From Caenispirillum bisanense (GTDB taxonomy: Bacteria > Pseudomonadota > Alphaproteobacteria > Rhodospirillales > Rhodospirillaceae): 64,000 nucleotides of DNA. Both the position numbers and the translations under genes were made by a program. The notes beneath the pieces were generated by a model. The model searched no databases. It had not been told where the DNA came from and was given only the letters and a program-made list of their open reading frames with translations. The stretch lies in NCBI RefSeq assembly GCF_900230255.1, contig NZ_OCNJ01000003.1:104885-168884 (forward strand), given 5' to 3'. Of the stretch, positions 16,772 to 24,693 are shown in pieces (the stretch's first letter is position 1; the number at the start of each line of letters is the position of its first letter).

Positions 16772-17983
16772 TCAGGCGGCGGTGCCGGTGCCGGCGCGGG
16801 CGCGCGCGGCGGCGGCGACGGCGGCGGCCAGGGCCTCCACCGCCTTGCGCACGGGCTTGGCGGAGCGGTCCTCCACCAGCGTCGCGCCGGTGTCGACGGC
16901 CGCCGACACCGCCTTCCAGTCGCTCGGCACGAAATGGGCGAGCGGCACGCCGAGGGTCTTCTCCGCCCGCTTCACGAGGTCGGGCTTGCCGAACAGCCGC
17001 GGCGGCGCCATGCGGTTGACCACCGTCACCAGCGGCGTCTCGGCCAGGCCCTCGGCGGCCAGGGTCTCGATCTGCCGCGCCGCCTGGTGGATGTTGGGCA
17101 CCGTCATCTGGGTGACCAGGACGATCACGTCGCAGGCCCCCAGAACGCTGCGGGTCCACGGCGTCCAGGCCTGCGGCAGGTCGATGACGACGCCGTCCCA
17201 CTGGCGGCGGGCGACCTCGATCAGCCGCGCCGCCTGGTCGGGGTCGACGGCGTCGAGCGGCATGGGGGCGGGCGGCGCGGCGAGGACGGCGACGCCGCTG
17301 CGGTGACGGGCGGCGGCGCTGGCCAGCAGTTCGGCGTCGAGGCGATGGCCGGCCTGCATGACCTCCAGGCTGCCGAGGCGCGGTTCCAGGTCCATGTAGA
17401 GGGCGCAGGCGCCGAACTGCAGGTCGAGGTCGAGCAGCCCGACCGCCTCGGGCCGCGTCGCCCGCGCCGCCAGCACGCCGGCCAGGTTGACGGCCAGGGT
17501 GGTGGCACCGCTGCCGCCGCCGCCCTTGAGCAGGGCGGTCACCAGCCCCTTCGGCCGGCGCGTATCGGGGCCGCGGGGTGGGGCGGGGCGGCGGCTGTGG
17601 GCGAGGCGGATGGCCGCCAGCAGTTCCTGCCGCTGGATCGGCTGCGGCACCACGTCGGCGATGCCGAGCCGCATGAGCCGCCGCATGCCCGCCACCGAGG
17701 CGCCGCGCGTCGTGACCACCATGGGCGTGCGCGCCAGCGGCCCGGCCATGAGGGCGGTGAGCGCGTCGATGTCGCCGTCGTCGTCCAGGTCGGCGTCGAC
17801 CACCACCACGTCGGTGAGGTAGCCGCCGGTCTCCTGCCTGGCGAGGCGGGCGAGGGGGCCGACCCGGACCTCGCTCAACAGGCCATTGTCGAGACCGGCG
17901 GCGTCCCGCAGCGCGTCCGCCACGTCGGAGGAGCGGACCAGCGCGATGACAGTGGGTGTCTTGGTGATGCCGTGGTGGGTCAT
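16772..17983 (-). CDS. cpaE: Pilus localisation ATPase CpaE/TadZ
   Basis: This protein of about 403 residues has an N-terminal pseudo-receiver domain (DVVVVDADLDDDGDID) and a ParA/MinD-like ATPase domain. The nucleotide loop reads LLKGGGGSGATTLAVNLA, the atypical form found in TadZ/CpaE with alanine where a lysine usually contacts the phosphate. CpaE/TadZ positions the pilus machine at the cell pole. I prefer ATG 17983, which has AGAAGG 9 nt upstream; a GTG at 18013 overlapping the preceding stop (GTGA) would add ten residues. Confidence 0.88.
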   Translation of the reverse strand: MTHHGITKTPTVIALVRSSDVADALRDAAGLDNGLLSEVRVGPLARLARQETGGYLTDVVVVDADLDDDGDIDALTALMAGPLARTPMVVTTRGASVAGMRRLMRLGIADVVPQPIQRQELLAAIRLAHSRRPAPPRGPDTRRPKGLVTALLKGGGGSGATTLAVNLAGVLAARATRPEAVGLLDLDLQFGACALYMDLEPRLGSLEVMQAGHRLDAELLASAAARHRSGVAVLAAPPAPMPLDAVDPDQAARLIEVARRQWDGVVIDLPQAWTPWTRSVLGACDVIVLVTQMTVPNIHQAARQIETLAAEGLAETPLVTVVNRMAPPRLFGKPDLVKRAEKTLGVPLAHFVPSDWKAVSAAVDTGATLVEDRSAKPVRKAVEALAAAVAAAARARAGTGTAA

Positions 17984-18009
17984 GGTGTCCAGCCTTCTGC
18001 CTCGGGAAC

Positions 18010-18282
18010 TCACTTTTCCTCGGTGGTCGCTTCCGGGGCGAGCGGCAGCGTCGCGCCCGTCTGGTAGCGCTCCACCGCCAGCCCCGTGCGCCGCCCGGAG
18101 GACACGGGCAGGGCGCCGGGCGGATAGGCGGGATCGGGGTTGATGATGTGCACCGCCATGTTCTGGCGGACGGCGTTGCCGAAGTCGCGCGACAGGGGCG
18201 CATCGGCCGGCTGGCAGGCGGTCAGGGCGGCGAGGGCGGCGACGGCGCCGAGGACGGCCAGGGGACGCAGGACGGGGATCAT
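18010..18282 (-). CDS. Short CpaD-like pilus lipoprotein
   Basis: This is a 90-residue lipoprotein with lipobox ALTAC. The mature part of about 65 residues contains DFGNAVRQNMAVHIINPDPAYP and AVERYQTG, which resemble the C-terminal part of CpaD. CpaD itself is about 200 residues, so this gene keeps only the end of that family. It lies exactly where cpaD belongs, between cpaC and cpaE. ATG 18282 has GAGGAG 7 nt upstream; a GTG at 18297 overlapping the cpaC stop is the alternative. The CpaD link is based on position and a short motif. Confidence 0.65.
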   Translation of the reverse strand: MIPVLRPLAVLGAVAALAALTACQPADAPLSRDFGNAVRQNMAVHIINPDPAYPPGALPVSSGRRTGLAVERYQTGATLPLAPEATTEEK

Positions 18283-18293
18283 CGCGTGGCTCC

Positions 18294-19700
18294 TCACTTC
18301 AGGATGTGGCCGTAGGGGCCGCTGATGCCGCCGCCGGGGCGGGCGGACAGGACCTGACGCTCCACTTCCAGGGCGGCCGGGTCGCTTCCCTCCACCTGGC
18401 CGAACAGGAAGAGCTCGGCGTCGGACGGCGGCACGAAGCTGTCGGTCGGGGCGGCGAGCAGGCCCGGCGGGGCCGGCTGCACCAGGTGCGGGGTGACGAT
18501 GATCACCAGTTCCGTCTCGCTGCGCTGGAACTCGCTGGAGCGGGCCAGCGCGCCGAGGATCGGGATGTCGCCGAGGCCGGGCACCTGGCGCACCTGATCG
18601 GTGAAGTCGCTCTGCAGCAGGCCGGCGATGGCGAAACTCTGGCCGTCGCGCAGCTCCACCGTGGTGCGGGCGCGGCGGGTGGACAGGCCGGGGATGGTGA
18701 AGCCCGAGATGCGCACCGACGTGGTCGGGTCGATCTGGCTCACTTCCGGCGCCACCGACAGGTTGATGAGGTCGCCGTCGAGCACCGTCGGCGTGAAGGC
18801 CAGGCTGACGCCGAACTGCTTGAAGACGACGGTGATGGTGGAGCCGTCCTCGTCGTCCTCCTGCGCCACCGGAATGGGAAACTCGCCGCCGGCCAGGAAG
18901 GTCGCCGTGTCACCGGAGAGGGCGATGAGGTTGGGCTCGGCCAGCACGCGGACGGCGCCCTTTTCCTCCAGCGCGTCGATCAGCAGATCGATGGCGAATT
19001 CCGACGCCGTCAGCATGATGTCGGCGCCGAGGAAGCGGGTGATGTCCAGCGGGTCGAGCACGTCGACGAAGAAGTCCTCGCCGAACACCGTCGGCTTGAT
19101 GCCGATGCCGCGGGCGAGGGAACGGCGCACCTCGGCCACCTTAACCGACAGCATCACCTGCTGGCTGCCGGCCACCGACAGGAGGTTGGTGACGGCACCG
19201 GGAGCGTAGCGCTCGGCCATGGCGACGGCGCGTTCCAGCGCCCGGGCGGTGCCGACCGTGCCCGACAGCACGAGGCCGCCGGCGACGCCGCGCACCTCCA
19301 CGTCCTCGCCGGGCAGCACGTCGAACAGGCGCTGCTTCAGGCCCTCGGCGTCGTGGGTGATCACCAGGTCGATGACGGCGAGCAGGTCGCGGCCGGGGCC
19401 GTAGATGGTCAGGTTGGTGGACCCGAGCCCCTTGCCCAGCACGTAGACCGAGCGGTCGCTGAGCGGCACGACGTCGGCGATTTCGGGGTTGCCCACCAGG
19501 ATGTCGGTGAACGGGCGGTCGACGGTGAGCACCTGGCTCTTGTCGACCGGCACGGTCATCTCGCCGGCGCTGCCGCCGCTGGCGACCACGAAGCGGGGTT
19601 CGGCGGGGGCGGCCGTTTGGGCCGCGGCGGGACCGGCGGCGGCGACGGCGACGGCCAGCGCCAGGGCGGCCGAGGCCGCCAGGCGGAGAAAGGCGTGCAT
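18294..19700 (-). CDS. cpaC: Tad pilus outer-membrane secretin CpaC/RcpA
   Basis: This 468-residue protein has a signal peptide ending at AAAQ. The N0-like domain includes VDKSQVLTVDRPFTDILVGNPEIADV, a BON-like segment lies near GEDVEVRGVAGGLVLSGTV, and the secretin domain contains FTPTVLDGDLINLSVAPEVS, GLLQSDFTDQVRQVPGLGDIP and a LVIIVTPHLV end. It forms the outer-membrane pore for the Flp pilus. The start at ATG 19700 has CAGGAG upstream. Confidence 0.93.
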   Translation of the reverse strand: MHAFLRLAASAALALAVAVAAAGPAAAQTAAPAEPRFVVASGGSAGEMTVPVDKSQVLTVDRPFTDILVGNPEIADVVPLSDRSVYVLGKGLGSTNLTIYGPGRDLLAVIDLVITHDAEGLKQRLFDVLPGEDVEVRGVAGGLVLSGTVGTARALERAVAMAERYAPGAVTNLLSVAGSQQVMLSVKVAEVRRSLARGIGIKPTVFGEDFFVDVLDPLDITRFLGADIMLTASEFAIDLLIDALEEKGAVRVLAEPNLIALSGDTATFLAGGEFPIPVAQEDDEDGSTITVVFKQFGVSLAFTPTVLDGDLINLSVAPEVSQIDPTTSVRISGFTIPGLSTRRARTTVELRDGQSFAIAGLLQSDFTDQVRQVPGLGDIPILGALARSSEFQRSETELVIIVTPHLVQPAPPGLLAAPTDSFVPPSDAELFLFGQVEGSDPAALEVERQVLSARPGGGISGPYGHILK

Positions 19701-19735
19701 GACGGGGCTCCTGTTGCGGAGGACGGCGGCGGCGG

Positions 19736-20710
19736 TCAGGAGGCCGGGCCGGCGAGAACGGGCGCGGGCGTCGGGGCGGGCTCCGGCGTGGGCGACGACG
19801 ACGCGGCGGCAGGCTCCGGAGCGAGGGCGGCCGCCGGTGTGCGGCCGCGGCCGACCGCTTCCTCGGTCGCCGTGGTGCCGCGCACGACGCGCACCGTGGT
19901 CACCACCGGGCGCGGCGGCGCGACGACCACCGGCGCCGGGGCCGCGACGGGCGCGGCGGCGGCCGGCTCGGGCGCGGTGCGGGCCGGCTCGCCGCGGCCC
20001 AGGTCGGCCAGCGTCACGGTGCGCTGTTCGGTGGCATCGGCGGCGAGCTGGTTGCGCAGCGACAGGCTGAGGCTGCCGACCGTCTGGCCGAGGGTCAGCT
20101 TCTGGGCCTGCACCGGCGTCACCTCCAGCGTCACGGCGCGGGCGACCACCGGCTTATCCTTCTGGTCGCTGGCTTCCTGGTCGACGCCGAGCACCTTGAC
20201 GCTCTGCAGCAGGATGTCGGTGATGGGCTTCTCGCGCTCCACCTCGCGGGTGATCATGATGTCGACGCGGTCGCCGGGCAGGACGAAGCCGGCGACGCCG
20301 TTGACGTCGTCGACCCGGATGGTCACGGCGCGCATGCTCTCGTCGATGATGGTCGACAGGGTGGCCCGGCCGCCGAAGCCGGACACCTTGGTGGCGAGCA
20401 CCGGCTCGCCCGGCTCCATGGAGCGCAGCACGACCCGTTCCTCGCTGGCCGAGATCAGCTCGTCGAGGGTGGTGAAGCTGCCCTCTGGCCGTGCGCCGGC
20501 CGGCCAGTCGACCGCCTTGAGGTTTTCGGGCGCCAGCTTGTCGCCGAAGCTGAGCGGCACCCGGGCCACGACGACGGTGGACATTTCGATGGCCGGGCCG
20601 CTCGGCTGCGCGCTGCGCACCGCCTCGGTCAGCCACTGGCGCGCCAGGAACACCGAGGCGCCGCCCAGCGCGACCGCTGCGACCAGAAGAACGACGGGAC
20701 GTTTTGCCAT
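19736..20710 (-). CDS. cpaB: Flp pilus assembly protein CpaB/RcpC
   Basis: This 324-residue protein has an N-terminal membrane segment (PVVLLVAAVALGGASVFLARQWL), an SAF domain with VPLSFGDKLAPENLKAVDWP and SMEPGEPVLATKVSG, and then the RcpC-type domain RAVTIRVDDVNGVAGFVLPGDRVDIMI. An Ala/Pro-rich tail of about 80 residues follows. CpaB is a periplasmic partner of the secretin. The ATG at 20710 is preceded by AGGGGG about 11 nt upstream, and this ribosome site borders a predicted hairpin (see 20714-20750). Confidence 0.9.
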   Translation of the reverse strand: MAKRPVVLLVAAVALGGASVFLARQWLTEAVRSAQPSGPAIEMSTVVVARVPLSFGDKLAPENLKAVDWPAGARPEGSFTTLDELISASEERVVLRSMEPGEPVLATKVSGFGGRATLSTIIDESMRAVTIRVDDVNGVAGFVLPGDRVDIMITREVEREKPITDILLQSVKVLGVDQEASDQKDKPVVARAVTLEVTPVQAQKLTLGQTVGSLSLSLRNQLAADATEQRTVTLADLGRGEPARTAPEPAAAAPVAAPAPVVVAPPRPVVTTVRVVRGTTATEEAVGRGRTPAAALAPEPAAASSSPTPEPAPTPAPVLAGPAS

Positions 20711-20713
20711 GGT

Positions 20714-20750
20714 ACGAGCACCCCCTGCTTTACCCTGCGATGGTGCTCGT
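20714..20750 (-). promoter_or_regulatory. Hairpin adjoining the cpaB start (arm shared with the flp 3' hairpin)
   Basis: ACGAGCACC at 20714-20722 and GGTGCTCGT at 20742-20750 are exact complements with a 19-nt loop. In the minus-strand transcript the 3' arm ends four bases before the cpaB ATG and overlaps the edge of its AGGGGG ribosome site. The 5' arm shares bases 20746-20750 with the neighbouring hairpin, so only one of the two can form fully. Confidence 0.6.
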
Positions 20751-20783
20751 GGGGTCGGCGCCTGAACGCTCCGGCCCCACGAG
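20746..20783 (-). promoter_or_regulatory. Strong hairpin directly after the flp stop codon
   Basis: CTCGTGGGG (20746-20754) pairs with CCCCACGAG (20775-20783), and the stem continues inward through TCGG/CCGG with one wobble, giving about 13 bp around a 12-nt loop. It begins 11 nt after the pilin stop in the minus-strand transcript. No T-run follows, so it is more likely an mRNA-stabilising or attenuating stem than a classical terminator. It would allow more pilin than assembly machinery to be made. Confidence 0.6.
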
Positions 20784-20793
20784 TTCACCGGCT

Positions 20794-20997
20794 TCAGCCG
20801 CCCGCGGGGGCGGTGAAGTTGGTGCCGGTCAGCTTGCCGTTCAGGTTGGTCCAGGCATTGGCGACCTTGTCGCCGACGAGGCCGATGGTGACGATCGTCG
20901 CGATGGCGATGAGCGCCAGCAGGATGGTGTACTCGACCATGGCGAGGCCCTCGTCGTTGCGGAGGAGGTCACGGCCGAAGGCAACCAGCTTGTTCAT
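20794..20997 (-). CDS. flp: Flp/Fap major pilin
   Basis: This is a 67-residue type IVb pilin. The leader MNKLVAFGRDLLRNDEG is followed by LAMVEYTILLALIAIATIV, giving cleavage after G17 with the glutamate-tyrosine pair at positions 5 and 6 of the mature protein, the Flp signature. ATG 20997 has GGGAGA 7 nt upstream and is preferred to ATG 21003. It is the first gene of the Tad operon. Confidence 0.95.
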   Translation of the reverse strand: MNKLVAFGRDLLRNDEGLAMVEYTILLALIAIATIVTIGLVGDKVANAWTNLNGKLTGTNFTAPAGG

Positions 20998-21829
20998 GTG
21001 CATTCTCCCGAGTTGATTACTTCGCGATGTCTTTCCGCGGCGCGGCGTCGGAGGGCCTTCGGACCGGGCCGCATCACGCCGACGGGTCCTATGCTGGGGC
21101 TGCGGAAGATCTTCGCTCAACCTATCGATCGGGCGGCGGGAAGGGTCTTTCGGGCGCCGGATGATCAAGATGAGTGGACCCTTCACCACCGAGGTGGTGC
21201 TGTTTGCGGCGGATGATCCGGCACGCGCACGAGGCCGGCGACGTCCGGAGAACGCGAGGGAAAGGTCGTCGCAGAGCCACCGGCGCCGCTGCGGGAAAGC
21301 CGCACGTTTCCGCCGTTCTGGAGGTGTGGCTCGCGGAGCGGCTACCACCATGGTCGCGGAGGTTCCACCGGATGATCGTCGCATGCGGGATCATCATGGG
21401 GTCCTAAGACACGGCTACCTCACTCGACCTGTCTTCAAGTCGCGGGCAGGCCCGGGGAGCACAGTGTCGGCGCGGTCAGTGCGCGTGGCGAAAACTCGGA
21501 TAAAATTTTAACTAATGGGATGGAGCGCAACTGCCGATTTACGGGCTGACGTTTAAATCTTTCCTGGTGCGGAACGGCGGCCCGCGACCGTCGCGCCGAG
21601 GGGGGAACCGGCCGGAGTCGGCATCGCCTCGGCCTGCCCCCTTCAGGGGGAGGGGGCGGCGCCACGCCTCCTCGCGCAGGCACCGAAAGCCGGCCCGCGG
21701 CGACCGTGCCGCCACCAGAACGGCGGCGGGGATGCAGAATTTTGATGCGAATGCGAGTGACTCACATTAACAACTGGGGGCGGTGCCGCGCGCGCCGGTT
21801 TTCCAGGGGCCTTCAGAAGGATGCACGTG
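20998..21829. promoter_or_regulatory. Long non-coding region between flp and the siderophore importer
   Basis: About 830 bp separate the divergent flp and siderophore-binding genes. Short open frames occur, but none has a recognisable domain or good ribosome site. A hairpin GATGATC/GATCATC lies at 21371-21395, and a dyad CCACC-GA-GGTGG occurs near 21187-21198. An AT-rich island at about 21490-21560 (for example ATAAAATTTTAACTAAT) is the best place for the flp promoter. A Fur-like palindrome lies at 21750-21768. The region may also encode a small RNA; nothing proves it. Confidence 0.5.
21750..21768 (+). promoter_or_regulatory. Fur-box-like palindrome upstream of the siderophore importer
   Basis: AATGCGAGT-G-ACTCACATT is a 19-bp dyad with one mismatch, close to the classical Fur hexamer arrangement (AATGAG/AATGAT/TCATT type). 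It lies 62 bp before the binding-protein start. Iron-dependent repression by a Fur-family protein is the natural reading. Confidence 0.6.
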
Positions 21830-22756
21830 ATGCTTACGAGACGCCTTTTCACCGGTCTGGCCATGGCGGTGGCGACCCTCGCCGCGGCGGGCAGCGCCGT
21901 CGCGCAGGATGCGCCGACCGTCACCATCGAGCACGCCCAGGGGAAGACCGAGGTCCGGCAGAACCCGAAGCGCGTGGTGGTGCTCGACCTGGCGACGCTC
22001 GACACCCTCGATGCGCTCGGCGTCGAGGTGATCGGCGTGCCCGGGGGCGTCAAGCCGGAGCGTCTGCTGAAGTACGACGCCGACCGCTACACCAAGGTCG
22101 GCACGCTGTTCGAGCCCGATTACGAGGCGATCAACGCCCTCGATCCCGACCTCGTCATCGTCGGCAACCGCTCGGCGGCCAAGTACAAGGACGTGTCGGT
22201 CATCGCGCCCACCATCGACCTGACGGTGGACCAGAAGGATTTCACGGGCAGCGCCATCGCCACCGCGCGCATGCTCGGCTCCCTGTTCGGCAAGACGGCC
22301 GAGGTCGAGCAGATGGTCGGCCGCCTGAACGCCGCCATGGCGCAGAGCCGCACCATCGCCGCCGACGCCGGCAGGGGCATGCTGGTGCTCACCACCGGCG
22401 GCAAGATGAGCGCCTTCGGCCCCGGCTCGCGCTTCGGTGTCCTTTACGACGCCTTCGGCGTGCAGGCGGCCGATCCCGACCTGGAGGTCGGCCTGCACGG
22501 CCAGGCCATCTCCTTCGAGTTCATCCTGGACAAGAACCCCGACTGGCTGTTCGTGCTCGACCGCGACGCCGCCATCGGCCGCGAGGGCACCCCGGCGCAG
22601 CAGTTCCTCGACAACGAGATCGTCCGCCGCACCACGGCCTGGAAGCAAGGGCAGGTGGTCTACCTGAAGGCCTCCAACTGGTATCTGCTCGGCGGCAGCC
22701 TGCCGGCGCTGCTGGAGAACGTGGAGCAGGTGCAGGCGGCGCTCGCCAAGAGCTGA
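21830..22756 (+). CDS. Siderophore ABC transporter substrate-binding protein
   Basis: This 308-residue periplasmic binding protein has a signal peptide ending at AAAGSAVAQ, then VTIEHAQGKTEVRQNPKRVVVLDLATLDTLDALG, the start of a FepB/CeuE/FatB-type fold. Later motifs are VGTLFEPDYEAINALDPDLVIVG, the long linker-helix region, and ASNWYLLGGSLPALL. It would bind a ferric siderophore such as a catecholate. The downstream neighbours are two permeases and an ATPase. ATG 21830 is chosen because AGAAGG is 9 nt upstream; ATG 21821 would leave no spacing. Confidence 0.9.
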   Translation: MLTRRLFTGLAMAVATLAAAGSAVAQDAPTVTIEHAQGKTEVRQNPKRVVVLDLATLDTLDALGVEVIGVPGGVKPERLLKYDADRYTKVGTLFEPDYEAINALDPDLVIVGNRSAAKYKDVSVIAPTIDLTVDQKDFTGSAIATARMLGSLFGKTAEVEQMVGRLNAAMAQSRTIAADAGRGMLVLTTGGKMSAFGPGSRFGVLYDAFGVQAADPDLEVGLHGQAISFEFILDKNPDWLFVLDRDAAIGREGTPAQQFLDNEIVRRTTAWKQGQVVYLKASNWYLLGGSLPALLENVEQVQAALAKS

Positions 22757-22775
22757 TGCCCGACCGCGCCGTCCG

Positions 22776-23735
22776 ATGAACCTTCTCCTCTCCTGCCTGG
22801 GGCTCGCCGTCGTGTCGGCGGTGAGCCTCTTCGTCGGGGCCAGCGACATCGCCTTGGCTTCCCTGGTCACCGGCGACGGCGGCGGGGAGGCCTTGCTCGT
22901 TCTGCTCGCCAGCCGCCTGCCGCGCACGCTCGCCCTCGTCCTGGCCGGTGCCGGCATGGCGGTGGCCGGGCTCATCATGCAGATGATCGCCCGCAACCGC
23001 TTCGTCGAGCCGTCGACGGCCGGCACGGCGGAGGCTGCCGCCTTCGGCATGCTGGCGGTGACCCTGCTGGCGCCGGAGATGCCGGTGTTCGGCCGCATGC
23101 TGGTGGCCGCCTGCTTCGCCATGGGCGGCACGCTGCTGTTTCTGGCGATCCTGCGCAAGGTGCCGCTGCGCTCGCCGCTGGTGGTGCCGCTGGTCGGGCT
23201 GATGCTGGGAGGCGTCATCACGGCGGTGACGGTGTTCTTCGCCTACCGCTTGGACCTCATGCAATCCTTCTACGCCTGGACCAACGGCGACTTCTCGGGC
23301 GTGCTGCGCGGGCGCTACGAACTGCTGTGGACGTCCTTCGCGCTCACCGTCGTCGCCTACCTGGCGGCCGACCGCTTCACCGTGGCGGGGCTCGGCGAGG
23401 ACTTCTCCACCAGCCTCGGTCTCGGCTATCGCCGGGTGGTGGCCGTGGGGCTGACCATCGTCGCACTGGTGACCGCCGCCGTGGTGGTGACCTGCGGCAT
23501 GATCCCCTTCCTCGGCCTCATCGTGCCCAACGTGGTCAGCCTGCTCATGGGCGACAACGTGCGCCGCTCGCTGCCCTTCGTGGCGCTTCTGGGCGCCGCG
23601 CTTGTGGTGGTGTGCGACATCGTCGGGCGGATCGTCGTCCACCCCTACGAGATCCCCATCGGGACCATCATGGGCGTGGTCGGCAGCGCCGTCTTCCTCT
23701 ACCTGCTGCTGCGGAGGGACGGCCGTGCTGCATAG
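22776..23735 (+). CDS. Iron-siderophore ABC transporter permease (FecCD family)
   Basis: This 319-residue polytopic membrane protein is of the FecCD/BtuC type, with about nine or ten hydrophobic segments. Family motifs include RLPRTLALVLAGAGMAVAGLIMQMIARNRFVEPSTAGTAEAA and the coupling-helix region LGEDFSTSLGLGYRRV, then CGMIPFLGLIVPNVV. It is the first of two permease subunits. The start lies 19 bp after the binding-protein gene. Confidence 0.93.
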   Translation: MNLLLSCLGLAVVSAVSLFVGASDIALASLVTGDGGGEALLVLLASRLPRTLALVLAGAGMAVAGLIMQMIARNRFVEPSTAGTAEAAAFGMLAVTLLAPEMPVFGRMLVAACFAMGGTLLFLAILRKVPLRSPLVVPLVGLMLGGVITAVTVFFAYRLDLMQSFYAWTNGDFSGVLRGRYELLWTSFALTVVAYLAADRFTVAGLGEDFSTSLGLGYRRVVAVGLTIVALVTAAVVVTCGMIPFLGLIVPNVVSLLMGDNVRRSLPFVALLGAALVVVCDIVGRIVVHPYEIPIGTIMGVVGSAVFLYLLLRRDGRAA

Positions 23736-24693
23736 TACCTCGGTGAAACGCCCCGCGGTCGTGCTGGCCGGCCTCGCGGCCCTGGCGGCGGTGGCGGTGG
23801 CCCTCTACATGACCGTCGGGGTGCGCGGCGACTGGGGCTTCGTGCTCGCCTTCCGCGGCATGAAGCTCGCCACCATGATCGTGGTCGGCTACGCCGTCGC
23901 CGTCTCCACCGTGCTGTTCCAGACGGTGGTCGGCAACCGCATCCTGACGCCCGCCATCATGGGCTTCGACGCCCTCTATGGCCTGCTGCAGTCCATGCTG
24001 GTGTTCTTCCTCGGCGCCGCCTTCGTCGCCGCCTGGGACCCGCGCCTGCGGTTCGCCGTCGAGGTGGCGGTGATGGTCATCTTCTCCGTCACGCTGTACC
24101 GCTGGCTGTTCTCGGGCGGCCTGCGCAGCCTGCATCTGCTCATGCTGGTCGGCATCGTGTTCGGCGTGCTGTTCCGCAGCCTGATGCATTTCCTCAACCG
24201 CATCATCGACCCGACCGACTTCCTGGTGGTGCAGGACCGGCTGTTCGCCAGCTTCAACCGCCCCGACCCGGGGCTGCTGGCGGCCTCGGCGCTGACGGTG
24301 CTGGCGGTGTCGGTGGTCGGCCTGCGCTGGCTGCGGGCCTTCGACGTGCTGGCGCTCGGCCGTGACGCCGCCGTCAACCTGGGCGTCGACCACCGCCGCA
24401 TGGTGACGGGCTTGCTGCTCATGGTGGCCGTGCTGGTGTCGGTGTCGACCGCGCTGGTCGGGCCGATCACCTTCCTCGGCCTGCTGGTGGCGAACCTCGC
24501 CTACATGCTGGTGCCGTCGCACCGCCACGCCCTGGTGCTGCCGGGGGCGGTGCTCGTCGCCGTCACGACCCTGGTCGGCGGCCAGGTCGTCCTCGAGCGG
24601 GTCTTCGCCTTCGACACGGCGCTCAGCGTCGTCATCGAGTTCGTCGGCGGCCTGTTCTTCCTGTTCCTCCTGGTGCGTGGGTTCGCCCGATGA
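23725..24693 (+). CDS. Iron-siderophore ABC transporter permease, second subunit
   Basis: This 322-residue FecCD-type permease starts at GTG 23725, with GGAGGG 7 nt upstream, so it overlaps the end of the first permease gene by 11 bases. Motifs are VSTVLFQTVVGNRILTPAIMGFDALYGLLQ, the coupling helix ALGRDAAVNLGVDHRRM, and GPITFLGLLVANLAYMLV. This divergent second-permease form, with IMGFDALY, is the YclO/CeuC-like branch. Confidence 0.92.
   Translation: MLHSTSVKRPAVVLAGLAALAAVAVALYMTVGVRGDWGFVLAFRGMKLATMIVVGYAVAVSTVLFQTVVGNRILTPAIMGFDALYGLLQSMLVFFLGAAFVAAWDPRLRFAVEVAVMVIFSVTLYRWLFSGGLRSLHLLMLVGIVFGVLFRSLMHFLNRIIDPTDFLVVQDRLFASFNRPDPGLLAASALTVLAVSVVGLRWLRAFDVLALGRDAAVNLGVDHRRMVTGLLLMVAVLVSVSTALVGPITFLGLLVANLAYMLVPSHRHALVLPGAVLVAVTTLVGGQVVLERVFAFDTALSVVIEFVGGLFFLFLLVRGFAR

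Noticed and set aside
21161-21511. A 116-codon open frame in the gap after flp
   Set aside because: No ribosome site, no domain, Arg-rich translation, and hairpin-forming DNA below it. Probably not coding.
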